Below, piece after piece: positions 18,801-26,149 of a stretch of DNA of 45,436 bases; position 1 is the stretch's first letter, and each line of letters starts with the position of its first letter. The translations under genes and the position numbers were made by a program. Source of the DNA: Rhodocyclaceae bacterium (GTDB lineage: Bacteria > Pseudomonadota > Gammaproteobacteria > Burkholderiales > Rhodocyclaceae); contig JADKDD010000003.1 of NCBI GenBank assembly GCA_016718525.1, forward strand, positions 1-45,436, written 5' to 3'. The notes under the pieces are model-generated. The model was given only the letters and a program-made list of their open reading frames with translations. It did not search any database and was not told the origin of the DNA.

Positions 18801-19342
18801 GGCCGCTGCACTTCAATGTAAAACGCATCCGGAAACAGTGCTGCCCAGCTCCTCGCCCGAAGCTCAGCCAACGCCGCCTTGCCGGCAAGCAATAGTTGGC
18901 CGACATCCCCGAATGCCGCGCCCGAAAGGGCAATCAGGCCACTGTTATCACCGCTCGCCAGCGCTGCCCGCGAAATCTCGGCGCGACCGTGATGCCGCGG
19001 GGCCAAGTAGGCCTGTGTCACCAACTGACACAGCCGCAAGTACCCCTCACGGTTGCGGCACAACAACAAAACCCTTACTGAGCCAGCGTTGCCATCGGGT
19101 TTGTGCTGCGGCGTTTCGTCGTCGCCGATCCAGACATCGCAGCCAATGATCGGTTTGACTCCCTTGGCACGCGCAGCGGTATAAAACTTGATCATGCCAA
19201 ATAAATTGGCCAAATCGGTCAGCGCCAGCGCCGCTTGCCCGTCTGTCACAGCAGCAGCTACGGCGCTATCGATTCTGGTCAACCCGTCAGTGATCGAGTA
19301 TTCACTGTGAAGGCGAAGATGGACAAAATTGGGGGCTGACAT
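15879..19342 (-). CDS. dnaE: DNA polymerase III subunit alpha (one frameshift)
   Basis: Replicative polymerase. The N-terminal PHP domain starts 'FVHLRLHSEYSITDGL'; the polymerase core has 'GPGRGSGAGSLVAYSLGITDLDP' and the catalytic 'MPDFDIDFCQEGRDRVIDYV'. The second part carries 'FAGYGFNKSHAAAYSLVAYHTGWLK', a helix-hairpin-helix region and an OB fold ('LVSMAGIVVSTRTQMTRRGK...MVVMLDD'). The frame breaks at the A5 run 17181-17185 (minus strand): relatives read AMGKKxxxxM, and a sixth A gives GKKDIVKMDKQ. Restored length is about 1154 residues, normal for DnaE1. Since this is an essential gene, the frameshift is almost certainly a sequencing error. Confidence 0.95.
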
Positions 19343-19475
19343 GGAGCGAAAATTCTACTCCGCGTGATGAAGTCACTGTGATGAATAATTGAATTTGCAA
19401 CACCGAACTAAGTGACGACCACAAAATTCTCGGCGCGCCCCATCAGGTCCGGGTGCCCAACTGCAACAGCCAAAT

Positions 19476-21116
19476 TTACTGTTTGGTGACGGGCTTTTTA
19501 GCTTTCGTCGTGGTCGGTTTTTTCTTGACTTGAGGTTTGGCAATGACCTTGGAATGCCGGGCATTCACCACCACAGCCGGCTTTTTAGCTGCAGGCGTCT
19601 TGGCTTTCGGTGCGGGAATGCGGCTCACCCTGTTTGTTGCAGCACCCTGAACACCGACGGCAATCGCGGCGCGCACAAGCTCGTCAAAACTTTCGTTGAG
19701 GCACTGCGCAAAAAAGCTTGGGTCCGGCATCATTTTGCGGCAGGAAATGAAGCACACCCACAAGGTTCCGTTGTAACTGAACGCGGTGACATTCAGCCCC
19801 ATATCATTGGAGATCGCCGACACCGGCAGGAACAAGACCAGTTGCGCTCCGGCCATGTATAGCGGCACGTCCGGACCGCGAACATTGGATACCGTCATAT
19901 TGGCCAGCGCCATCATTCCTTTGGTCAGCAGCAGTTCGGTGATTCCGGCTGGCAAAACTTGAATGAGTTGCGCCGGCAAATCCTTGCCGATTGCAGCGTT
20001 CATCGCCTTGTTCTTGCCGGAGCCACGCTTCACGGCATTCAATCGCTCAAGCGGGTCTGCGATGTCGCTGCGCAGTGGCATCACCGTCATCCCAATCTGA
20101 TTGCCTTCATCGCCACCTTTATGTTCGCCGCGAATAGTCATCGGCACCATCGCGTTGAGCCCTTTGTCCGGCAACTCACCTTTTGCTTCAAGGTATTTCC
20201 GCACAGCACCACTGGTCGCCGCCATAAAAATGTCATTGATCGTGGTTTTTTCAACGTGTTGCCGGATCTTCTGGCAATCGGTCATCGAGAAGCCCACCGC
20301 ATCGACCACCCGATTGGCAGAAATCGGCGCGTCAAAACGCGTTTGCGGCTTACGCCCCGGGGTGTCCGGATTCGGTTCACGCGGTGCCAGCTTGCCACCA
20401 TGGGCAACCAGTTCTTTCCCTAACTCCAATGCGCGGCCGCTGACGATCATTTGGCGCCCTGCGTCAGCCACGCGGCTGCCGATCTTGGCAACCAACTTGG
20501 AGGCATCAAACACCTGTTGGGCACGATTCGCGAGCGCACGTGCGTATAGCTCGACGGGAGTCGGGTCGCGATCGGCGATCATTGTCCTGGCCTCGTCCTG
20601 GGATTCCACATCTGGCTCAGGCGTCAGCGCGTGTATGGCGGTCAGCATCGCTGCACCGGCCTCACCATCAATCGCCGAATGGTGCATTTTCATATACATC
20701 GCAAAACTGCCTGAAGGGATGCCGGGAATATTATCCAGGCCCTCGATAATGTAGGCTTCCCACAGCGGTTTGGTCATGTCCAGCGGACGCGAATGCAGGC
20801 GCGCCACTTGTATCATCAGCTGCCGCCAGTCGCCAGGATGCGGCAGAGCAATGTGTCTGACGTGATATTCAATGTCTATTTCAGCATCGTCGACCCAGTA
20901 CGGCCGATCCAGCCCGTAACGCGCGGCCACCAAACGACGGCGAAAGACCTTGGATACATTCAATCGACTGGAGAAGTGGCTCAAAATCGCCTTGAAGCGA
21001 ACTTTTCCCGCTGGAGCCGTTGACGGATCGTAAACACCCAGACTGGCCACGTGCAAATGCTGATTACCTTTGTCCATGGCAAGGAATAGATTATCCATCC
21101 CCGATAGGTGTTTCAT
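19476..21116 (-). CDS. Wax ester synthase / diacylglycerol acyltransferase (WS/DGAT) with lysine-rich tail
   Basis: Acyl-CoA-dependent acyltransferase making wax esters or triacylglycerol as storage lipid; usually at the inner membrane or on lipid droplets. The first residues 'MKHLSGMDNLFLAMD' and 'PLDMTKPLWEAYIIEG' are typical, the catalytic HHxxxDG is at residues 145-151 (HHSAIDG), and the C-terminal domain shows 'LNAMVPMTIRG', 'NMTVSNVRGPDVPLYMAGA' and 'GLNVTAFSYNGTLW'. Length 546 is longer than the usual 450-500: the last 43 residues hold 13 lysines in an Ala/Pro/Thr background, resembling the tails of PhaF- or histone H1-like proteins. Ribosome site AAGGGGAA precedes the ATG. It sits downstream of rpsU and its terminator. 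Confidence 0.93.
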   Translation of the reverse strand: MKHLSGMDNLFLAMDKGNQHLHVASLGVYDPSTAPAGKVRFKAILSHFSSRLNVSKVFRRRLVAARYGLDRPYWVDDAEIDIEYHVRHIALPHPGDWRQLMIQVARLHSRPLDMTKPLWEAYIIEGLDNIPGIPSGSFAMYMKMHHSAIDGEAGAAMLTAIHALTPEPDVESQDEARTMIADRDPTPVELYARALANRAQQVFDASKLVAKIGSRVADAGRQMIVSGRALELGKELVAHGGKLAPREPNPDTPGRKPQTRFDAPISANRVVDAVGFSMTDCQKIRQHVEKTTINDIFMAATSGAVRKYLEAKGELPDKGLNAMVPMTIRGEHKGGDEGNQIGMTVMPLRSDIADPLERLNAVKRGSGKNKAMNAAIGKDLPAQLIQVLPAGITELLLTKGMMALANMTVSNVRGPDVPLYMAGAQLVLFLPVSAISNDMGLNVTAFSYNGTLWVCFISCRKMMPDPSFFAQCLNESFDELVRAAIAVGVQGAATNRVSRIPAPKAKTPAAKKPAVVVNARHSKVIAKPQVKKKPTTTKAKKPVTKQ

Positions 21117-21264
21117 TTGCCGTTCCCCTTGTCTTTATGTGTGACTAGCATTGCATGGCTATTGATTGCCTTGGCAGGCGCTATTTTGCGCTCGTTTCGA
21201 CACGGGTCAACTCCCGGCGAAATGTACGGTTTTTTGGCGACTCGTCAAGTCTGCCGCATAAGCA

Positions 21265-21296
21265 CAAAAAGCCAGGTCAGCTAAACCGACCTGGCT
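21265..21296 (-). terminator. Rho-independent terminator after rpsU
   Basis: On the minus strand, a 9-bp stem agccaggtc / gacctggct with a 9-base loop is followed by TTTTTG. It lies 28 bases after the rpsU stop and should separate rpsU from the wax synthase gene. Confidence 0.88.
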
Positions 21297-21324
21297 AAAT
21301 CGTGATGGATGTACTAAGAAGGGA

Positions 21325-21537
21325 TTAGTACAGCTTCGGCGGCAGCGTCTGGCTGCGGATGCGCTTGTGATGGCGCTTCACTGCAGCAGCGGCTTTGCGC
21401 TTGCGTTCTGTGGTGGGCTTCTCGTAGAACTCACGGGCGCGCAACTCGGTCAACAGACCGGTTTTTTCAATTGCACGCTTGAAACGACGAACGGCTACCT
21501 CGAACGGCTCATTTTCTTTGACACGAATACCGGGCAT
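21325..21537 (-). CDS. rpsU: 30S ribosomal protein S21
   Basis: Small basic protein of the small ribosomal subunit, involved in mRNA selection at initiation. The 70 residues 'MPGIRVKENEPFEVAVRRFK...ERKRKAAAAVKRHHKRIRSQ' fit S21 end to end, with the C-terminal basic helix. The frame runs upstream to 21582 but the ATG at 21537 is the family start. In many proteobacteria rpsU is followed by dnaG and rpoD; here it is followed by a terminator and a wax synthase, and lies 61 bases downstream of tRNA-Phe on the same strand, so both may be read from the tRNA promoter. Confidence 0.96.
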   Translation of the reverse strand: MPGIRVKENEPFEVAVRRFKRAIEKTGLLTELRAREFYEKPTTERKRKAAAAVKRHHKRIRSQTLPPKLY

Positions 21538-21598
21538 ATTTTTTGTCCAAACAAGTACGACAGTGGGTGATAAATCAAACAAACATCAACAAACAAAC

Positions 21599-21674
<76 letters not shown>

Positions 21675-21686
21675 AGAAGGGCGCGG

Positions 21687-21714
21687 ATTATAGCGGGGAA
21701 ATCCCATCCGTCAA
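21687..21714 (-). promoter_or_regulatory. Promoter of tRNA-Phe
   Basis: Near-consensus sigma-70 promoter on the minus strand: -35 TTGACG (21709-21714), 16-base spacer, -10 TATAAT (21687-21692), followed by a GC-rich discriminator of the type found at stringently controlled stable-RNA promoters. The tRNA starts 12 bases after the -10 box. It may also serve rpsU. Confidence 0.9.
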
Positions 21715-21881
21715 AGGCGTTTCCCGCTGTTCTTCAAATGCTTCGGCGGGATTGCTCCCGAATGGAAGCACACAGGCGAAAATACGCAACACAAAATTTG
21801 AAATTTGCCTCACTGACCGGTGCGCATGACGCCGTGTTGCGGGCACCAACTGACGAGCACTGACCACTTGGAAGCACACTA

Positions 21882-23147
21882 ATGCCCTCCCCTGGATCCT
21901 CGCCAAACACAGTGTCCCGTACTGTCGCAGTTATCGGCGGTGGGCCTGCCGGGCTGATGGCGGCCGAGATATTGAGTCAGGCGGGTTGCGACGTCCATCT
22001 ATTCGATACCATGCCGTCGCTCGGGCGCAAGTTCTTGCTGGCCGGACGTGGCGGATTGAACCTGACCCATAGCGAGCCAGCCAGCCGCTTCGCAGAACGG
22101 TATCGGATGCCCGAGGAGCATACCAAGCGCTGGCTCACAGAGTTTGGTGCTCGAGAACTGCGCGACTGGGCCGCCGAACTGGGTATTGAGACCTTCATTG
22201 GCAGCTCGGGGCGAGTGTTTCCAGTTGGCATGAAAACATCGCCATTGCTACGGGCATGGCTCAAACGGTTGGTAGCGAGCGGCGTCCAATTTTGTCTGCG
22301 GCATCGTTGGCAGGGATGGAATCAAGTTGGCGAATTGGTATTCGACACACCTCATGGCATACGCACCTTTCGGCCCGACGCAACAATCCTGTCGCTTGGT
22401 GGCGGCAGTTGGCCACGCTTGGGCTCTGACGGTGCATGGGTACCGTTGCTGACCGACCGTGGTATCGCGGTGAGACCCCTGCAACCCGCCAATTGCGGCT
22501 TCGAGGTTGCCTGGAGTAGCCACATTCGCGAAGTGTTTGCAGGCCAACCGGTCAAGTCTGTGGTCGCCTCGGTCACGCTTGCCGATGGCAGCACCATCGA
22601 ACGCCCTGGTGAATTTATTGTTAGCCGCCACGGCGTCGAAGGGAGTTTGATTTATGCCCTTTCAGCACCACTGCGTGAGCTTGTCGTCGCAACGGGAGAA
22701 GCCATGCTCAGGCTCGATCTGGCACCTGCTCACACGCTAGCAGGTTTGACAGCCGCGCTTTCCCGCCCGCGCGGACGCGACACGCTGGCGAATCACCTGC
22801 GCCGTTATGCCGGCATAAAGGGCGTCAAGGCCGCATTGCTGCGCGAAAATTGCGATCCAGCCACCCTGGTGGATCCGGCTCAGCTAGCCAAGCGCATCAA
22901 GGATTTTCCGCTACGTCTAACCACCACCCGGCCAATCGATGAAGCCATCAGCAGCGCAGGCGGCGTGCGCTTTGACGCGGTTGAGGATCATCTCATGTTC
23001 AGGCAACTACCGGGCGTTTTCTGCGCTGGCGAGATGCTGGATTGGGAAGCGCCGACCGGCGGATATTTGTTGACCGCCTGTTTCGCCAGCGGCCGCGTTG
23101 CAGCCCGGGGTGTGCTGGCGTACCTGACAGATGCCGGCACACGGTAG
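21882..23147 (+). CDS. HI0933-like FAD-dependent oxidoreductase (TIGR03862 type)
   Basis: Flavoprotein of 421 residues. The Rossmann FAD motif 'VAVIGGGPAGLMAAEIL' is at about 15-31, followed by the characteristic 'SLGRKFLLAGRGGLNLTHSEP', 'SSGRVFPVGMKTSPLLRAWL', 'LSLGGGSWPRLGSDG', and near the end 'PGVFCAGEMLDWEAPTGGYLLTACFASGRVA'. This is the HI0933/BaiN-like family; the physiological substrate is not known for most members. The gene begins about 200 bases upstream-divergent from the tRNA-Phe promoter and stands alone. Confidence 0.92.
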   Translation: MPSPGSSPNTVSRTVAVIGGGPAGLMAAEILSQAGCDVHLFDTMPSLGRKFLLAGRGGLNLTHSEPASRFAERYRMPEEHTKRWLTEFGARELRDWAAELGIETFIGSSGRVFPVGMKTSPLLRAWLKRLVASGVQFCLRHRWQGWNQVGELVFDTPHGIRTFRPDATILSLGGGSWPRLGSDGAWVPLLTDRGIAVRPLQPANCGFEVAWSSHIREVFAGQPVKSVVASVTLADGSTIERPGEFIVSRHGVEGSLIYALSAPLRELVVATGEAMLRLDLAPAHTLAGLTAALSRPRGRDTLANHLRRYAGIKGVKAALLRENCDPATLVDPAQLAKRIKDFPLRLTTTRPIDEAISSAGGVRFDAVEDHLMFRQLPGVFCAGEMLDWEAPTGGYLLTACFASGRVAARGVLAYLTDAGTR

Positions 23148-23258
23148 CGCAGTTCGGTGAAAAACTTGTTCCATTGATAATGCGCCTTCTGCAATCTGCA
23201 TAGCGGAAAGCGGATTCAAACGGAATACTGGAACCTACCAACGTATCGGAGATTATTT

Positions 23259-23951
23259 GTGGAATTCACGGAACTCATCAAAACCCGCAAGAGCATTCGC
23301 GGATATCAGCAAAGACCTGTGTCGCGCGAAGTCATCGAAGAAATCATCGAAGTCGCCAAATGGGCGCCCTCATCAATGAACACTCAACCGTGGTACGTCC
23401 ACGTGATCACCGGGGAGCCGCTCGACCGTATACGGAAAGGCAACACGGAAAACATGATGGGCGGCATACCGCCCAAACGCGATTTTCCGATGAAGGAAGA
23501 GTATGAGGGCATCCACCGAAAGCGCCAGATCGATATTGCGATTCAATTGTTTGAAGCCATGGGAATCGCCCGTGACGACAAAGTGCGCCGCACCGACTGG
23601 GTCATGCGCGGTTTTCGCCAGTTCGATGCCCCGGTATCGCTCGTACTGACATACGACAAGTATCTTGAGCCTGCAGCAATCAGCCAATTTGATCTGGGCG
23701 CCATTTCTCATGCCATCGTGCTCGCCGCATGGGAACGTGGTTTGGGCTGTGTGATCAATGGTCAAGGGATCATGCAGTCGAGTGTGGTGCGCGAACATGC
23801 GGGCATCCCCGACGACCAAAACATCATGATCTGTATTGCCATGGGATACCCGGACAACAGTTTTGTCGCCAATAGCGTGAAGTCTGTTCGAGAAGATAAC
23901 CAGTCCTTTGTCCGCTATGTCGGTTTCGACACGACCGCTGCTGAGGCTTAA
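23259..23951 (+). CDS. Nitroreductase-family protein
   Basis: FMN-dependent NAD(P)H oxidoreductase of 230 residues. The N-terminal 'LIKTRKSIRGYQQRPVSREVIEEIIEVAKWAPSSMNTQPW' holds the FMN-binding Arg and Ser/Asn/Gln set, and 'QFDLGAISHAIVLAAWERGLGCVINGQG' plus 'DQNIMICIAMGYPD' complete the fold. The long middle insert resembles nitrobenzoate/nitroarene reductase relatives. It starts with GTG preceded by 'cggaga'. Natural substrate unknown. Confidence 0.92.
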   Translation: MEFTELIKTRKSIRGYQQRPVSREVIEEIIEVAKWAPSSMNTQPWYVHVITGEPLDRIRKGNTENMMGGIPPKRDFPMKEEYEGIHRKRQIDIAIQLFEAMGIARDDKVRRTDWVMRGFRQFDAPVSLVLTYDKYLEPAAISQFDLGAISHAIVLAAWERGLGCVINGQGIMQSSVVREHAGIPDDQNIMICIAMGYPDNSFVANSVKSVREDNQSFVRYVGFDTTAAEA

Positions 23952-23963
23952 CACAAGCGTCTG

Positions 23964-24018
23964 CCCGGATTCCATGCCGGGAAGCGCGAACCGGTTCACC
24001 CTTGGGATTACCCAAGGG
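23964..24018 (+). terminator. Two hairpins after the nitroreductase gene
   Basis: CCCGG-8-CCGGG (23964-23981) and a perfect CCCTTGGG-ATTA-CCCAAGGG (23999-24018) lie 12-67 bases after the stop. The second has only a weak T-containing tract after it. They probably separate nitroreductase from the FAA hydrolase gene. Confidence 0.45.
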
Positions 24019-24118
24019 CAAGCTTTCACTTGTAAGCCACGGTCCAGAACGGACTAAAGAATTGCCGGATTTCAAGGTTGCTGTGTCCCTATCCGAACTA
24101 GAATTTGACCAGCACACC

Positions 24119-25297
24119 ATGATTAAAAAATTCACTCTACTTGTCCTCTTGCTGGTATCAGCATGGTTCACTGCGTGGGTAACGGTAGACCGATCGTTGC
24201 CGTCACCGGTCCACGAGCGAGCAAGAAAAAACCAGGCGACACCGGATCTGTTGGCGCGGGTCGATATTGCACCGCGTGGTGAAGCCCTGACTTTTGCGCG
24301 ATTCAAACAAAACGGTCAGCCACGCCTGATCTTGGTCACCGACTTTGTCAAGGGCCAGGTCAGCGGGATCGATATCCAAAGTCAACTTCCCGATGGTGCC
24401 GCTGATCCAATAGCGTTATTCAACCTGATGGGTTATGCCGCCCTGGAGGCGCTTGAAGGCCCACCGGTCAAGGTTGCAGCCGACGATCTGATATTGCCGT
24501 TTCCAGGAACCGATAATCAGATTGCCGTCGGGATCAACTATCCGGCACATTCGGATGAAACCGCGATCACCCAATCTTTCGTATTCCCCAAACGCACCGC
24601 CGCGACGGACCATCGTGCCAAGGTGCCCGCACGCGACTATTTGCTCGACTATGAAATAGAACTCGGTTTTGTCTTACTCAACGATCTTTCGCGTGATGCT
24701 CTACCGAAGTATGTGGGATTGGTATTGAGTAGTGACTATACCGACCGGGCTGCACTCATGCGCCATGTCAATTTGCGCGATGTCAGCTCGGGCGAAGGGT
24801 TTACGCAAGGGAAGAGCGAGCGAGGATTCATGCCGGTGGGCAACCTGTTCGTTATTCCGAAAGACTTTCAGCGCTTTTACAAGAGCTTGAAACTTGAACT
24901 GTGGTGCAACGGCGAAAAACGTCAGGAAGCTAAGCCCGCAAACTTGATCTGGGATGTTCAGCGGATACTTTTTGAGGCACTCGCGCGCGAATCACTGCGC
25001 TGGAAATGGAACAACGAGGTCGTCTCTCTGCCGATAAAGGATCGCCGGATTCCTGCAAGAACCATGATTCTTTCCGGAACGCCGGGCGGGGTCATCTACC
25101 GACAACCAACAGCGCGAGATATTTTTCTCGGTGTGTCAGAAACATTTTTCATGTTGCGCTGGTTCCAGCCGCAAACCGTCGTTGAACCATTCCTGCGCAA
25201 TGAACATTTCTCCCGACGCTATCTCAAGCCGGGCGACATTGTGCAAATGAAGGCCAACCGCCTGGGGACGATCAGCAATCAGATCGTGGCCGAATAG
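24119..25297 (+). CDS. Membrane-anchored fumarylacetoacetate hydrolase-family protein
   Basis: Protein of 392 residues with a hydrophobic N-terminal helix (about 4-21, 'KFTLLVLLLVSAWFTAWV') after a Lys pair and no clear cleavage site, so it looks like a signal anchor facing the periplasm. The FAH fold is seen from about 135: 'GINYPAHSDE', 'LLDYEIELGFVL' (metal-binding acidic cluster), 'SSDYTDRAALM', 'GKSERGFMPVGN', and 'MILSGTPGGVIY'. Family members hydrolyse or decarboxylate C-C bonds in acyl-keto acids, nearly always in the cytosol; a membrane-attached form is unusual. The ATG at 24119 was chosen over the open frame from 24002 because it begins a proper anchor. It precedes lapG by about 100 bases but relation to it is uncertain. 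Confidence 0.85.
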   Translation: MIKKFTLLVLLLVSAWFTAWVTVDRSLPSPVHERARKNQATPDLLARVDIAPRGEALTFARFKQNGQPRLILVTDFVKGQVSGIDIQSQLPDGAADPIALFNLMGYAALEALEGPPVKVAADDLILPFPGTDNQIAVGINYPAHSDETAITQSFVFPKRTAATDHRAKVPARDYLLDYEIELGFVLLNDLSRDALPKYVGLVLSSDYTDRAALMRHVNLRDVSSGEGFTQGKSERGFMPVGNLFVIPKDFQRFYKSLKLELWCNGEKRQEAKPANLIWDVQRILFEALARESLRWKWNNEVVSLPIKDRRIPARTMILSGTPGGVIYRQPTARDIFLGVSETFFMLRWFQPQTVVEPFLRNEHFSRRYLKPGDIVQMKANRLGTISNQIVAE

Positions 25298-25400
25298 ACA
25301 GCAGTAACAAACAACCGGGGCACGCGCCCGGTTTACGGCATCGTCTCGTCTGACGTTCTGCTGGTTTGACCGTTACCCACAATCCGACTAGATTGAGCAG

Positions 25401-26054
25401 ATGCTACTCAGCCGCTACCATCCGGCATTGCTTGCCGTATTGGTGTCGGTGGCATGGGGTATCGACTTTCTTCGGATGGAACAGCAGTTGGTGGCACGCT
25501 TCGGTTCAGAACGAATATCGCTTTTTCGCGATTGGCAAACCGCAAGCGCTGGCACGTCATCCGTAACCGAAATTGATAAGTTGAAGCGGATTAACGATTT
25601 CATCAATCGGCGCATTCAATACGGAACCGATGAAGACATATGGGACCTTAGTGATTATTGGGCAACGCCGATGGAAACCATTGGCCGCGGGCGCGGTGAC
25701 TGCGAAGACTTTGCCATCATCAAGTTTTTCTCGGGTATCGGGGCCGGCATTCCGGGAAGCAAGATGCGTCTGGTTTATGTCAAGGCGACGCGCATAGGAC
25801 CAAGTGGCACCTACAACCAAGCCCACATGGTCTTGGCGTATTACCCGACACCCGAAGCGGAACCATTGATCCTCGATAATCTTTTCGCCGAGATCAAGCC
25901 GGCGTCACGTCGCCCGGACCTGCATCCGGTGTTCAGCTTCAATAGCGAGGCACTGTTCACCGTCACAGGCAAGTCTTCGGGGGTTCGCGGTACGACGCAA
26001 TTATCGCGGTGGCACGATTTGTTGCAACGCGCACGAAACGAGGGTGTCGAATAG
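25401..26054 (+). CDS. lapG: LapG-type periplasmic cysteine protease (BTLCP)
   Basis: Calcium-dependent transglutaminase-like cysteine protease that cuts the N-terminus of a giant surface adhesin to release biofilm. The 217 residues have an N-terminal hydrophobic export segment (7-24), the region 'TDEDIWDLSDYWATPMET' with acidic residues for calcium, catalytic Cys101 in 'GRGDCEDFAI', His142 in 'NQAHMVLAYY' and Asp159 in 'LILDNL'. The LapD-like gene follows after 95 bases, reproducing the order known in Pseudomonas fluorescens. No large adhesin or its type I export genes are in the window. Confidence 0.92.
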   Translation: MLLSRYHPALLAVLVSVAWGIDFLRMEQQLVARFGSERISLFRDWQTASAGTSSVTEIDKLKRINDFINRRIQYGTDEDIWDLSDYWATPMETIGRGRGDCEDFAIIKFFSGIGAGIPGSKMRLVYVKATRIGPSGTYNQAHMVLAYYPTPEAEPLILDNLFAEIKPASRRPDLHPVFSFNSEALFTVTGKSSGVRGTTQLSRWHDLLQRARNEGVE

Positions 26055-26149
26055 TGGCGATGTTCCCGCGAGCGACCACCGGTTGTGCCGCCACGGCGGT
26101 GAGCGCAATGATGCACTGTTCGACATAAACATTTAGGATAGGACTCGAT

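Noticed and set aside
21764..21879. Repeated 'tggaagcaca' and 'aaattt' stretches upstream of the flavoprotein gene
   Set aside because: Only 10 and 6 bases long and not arrayed; no evidence for a CRISPR or regulatory repeat.
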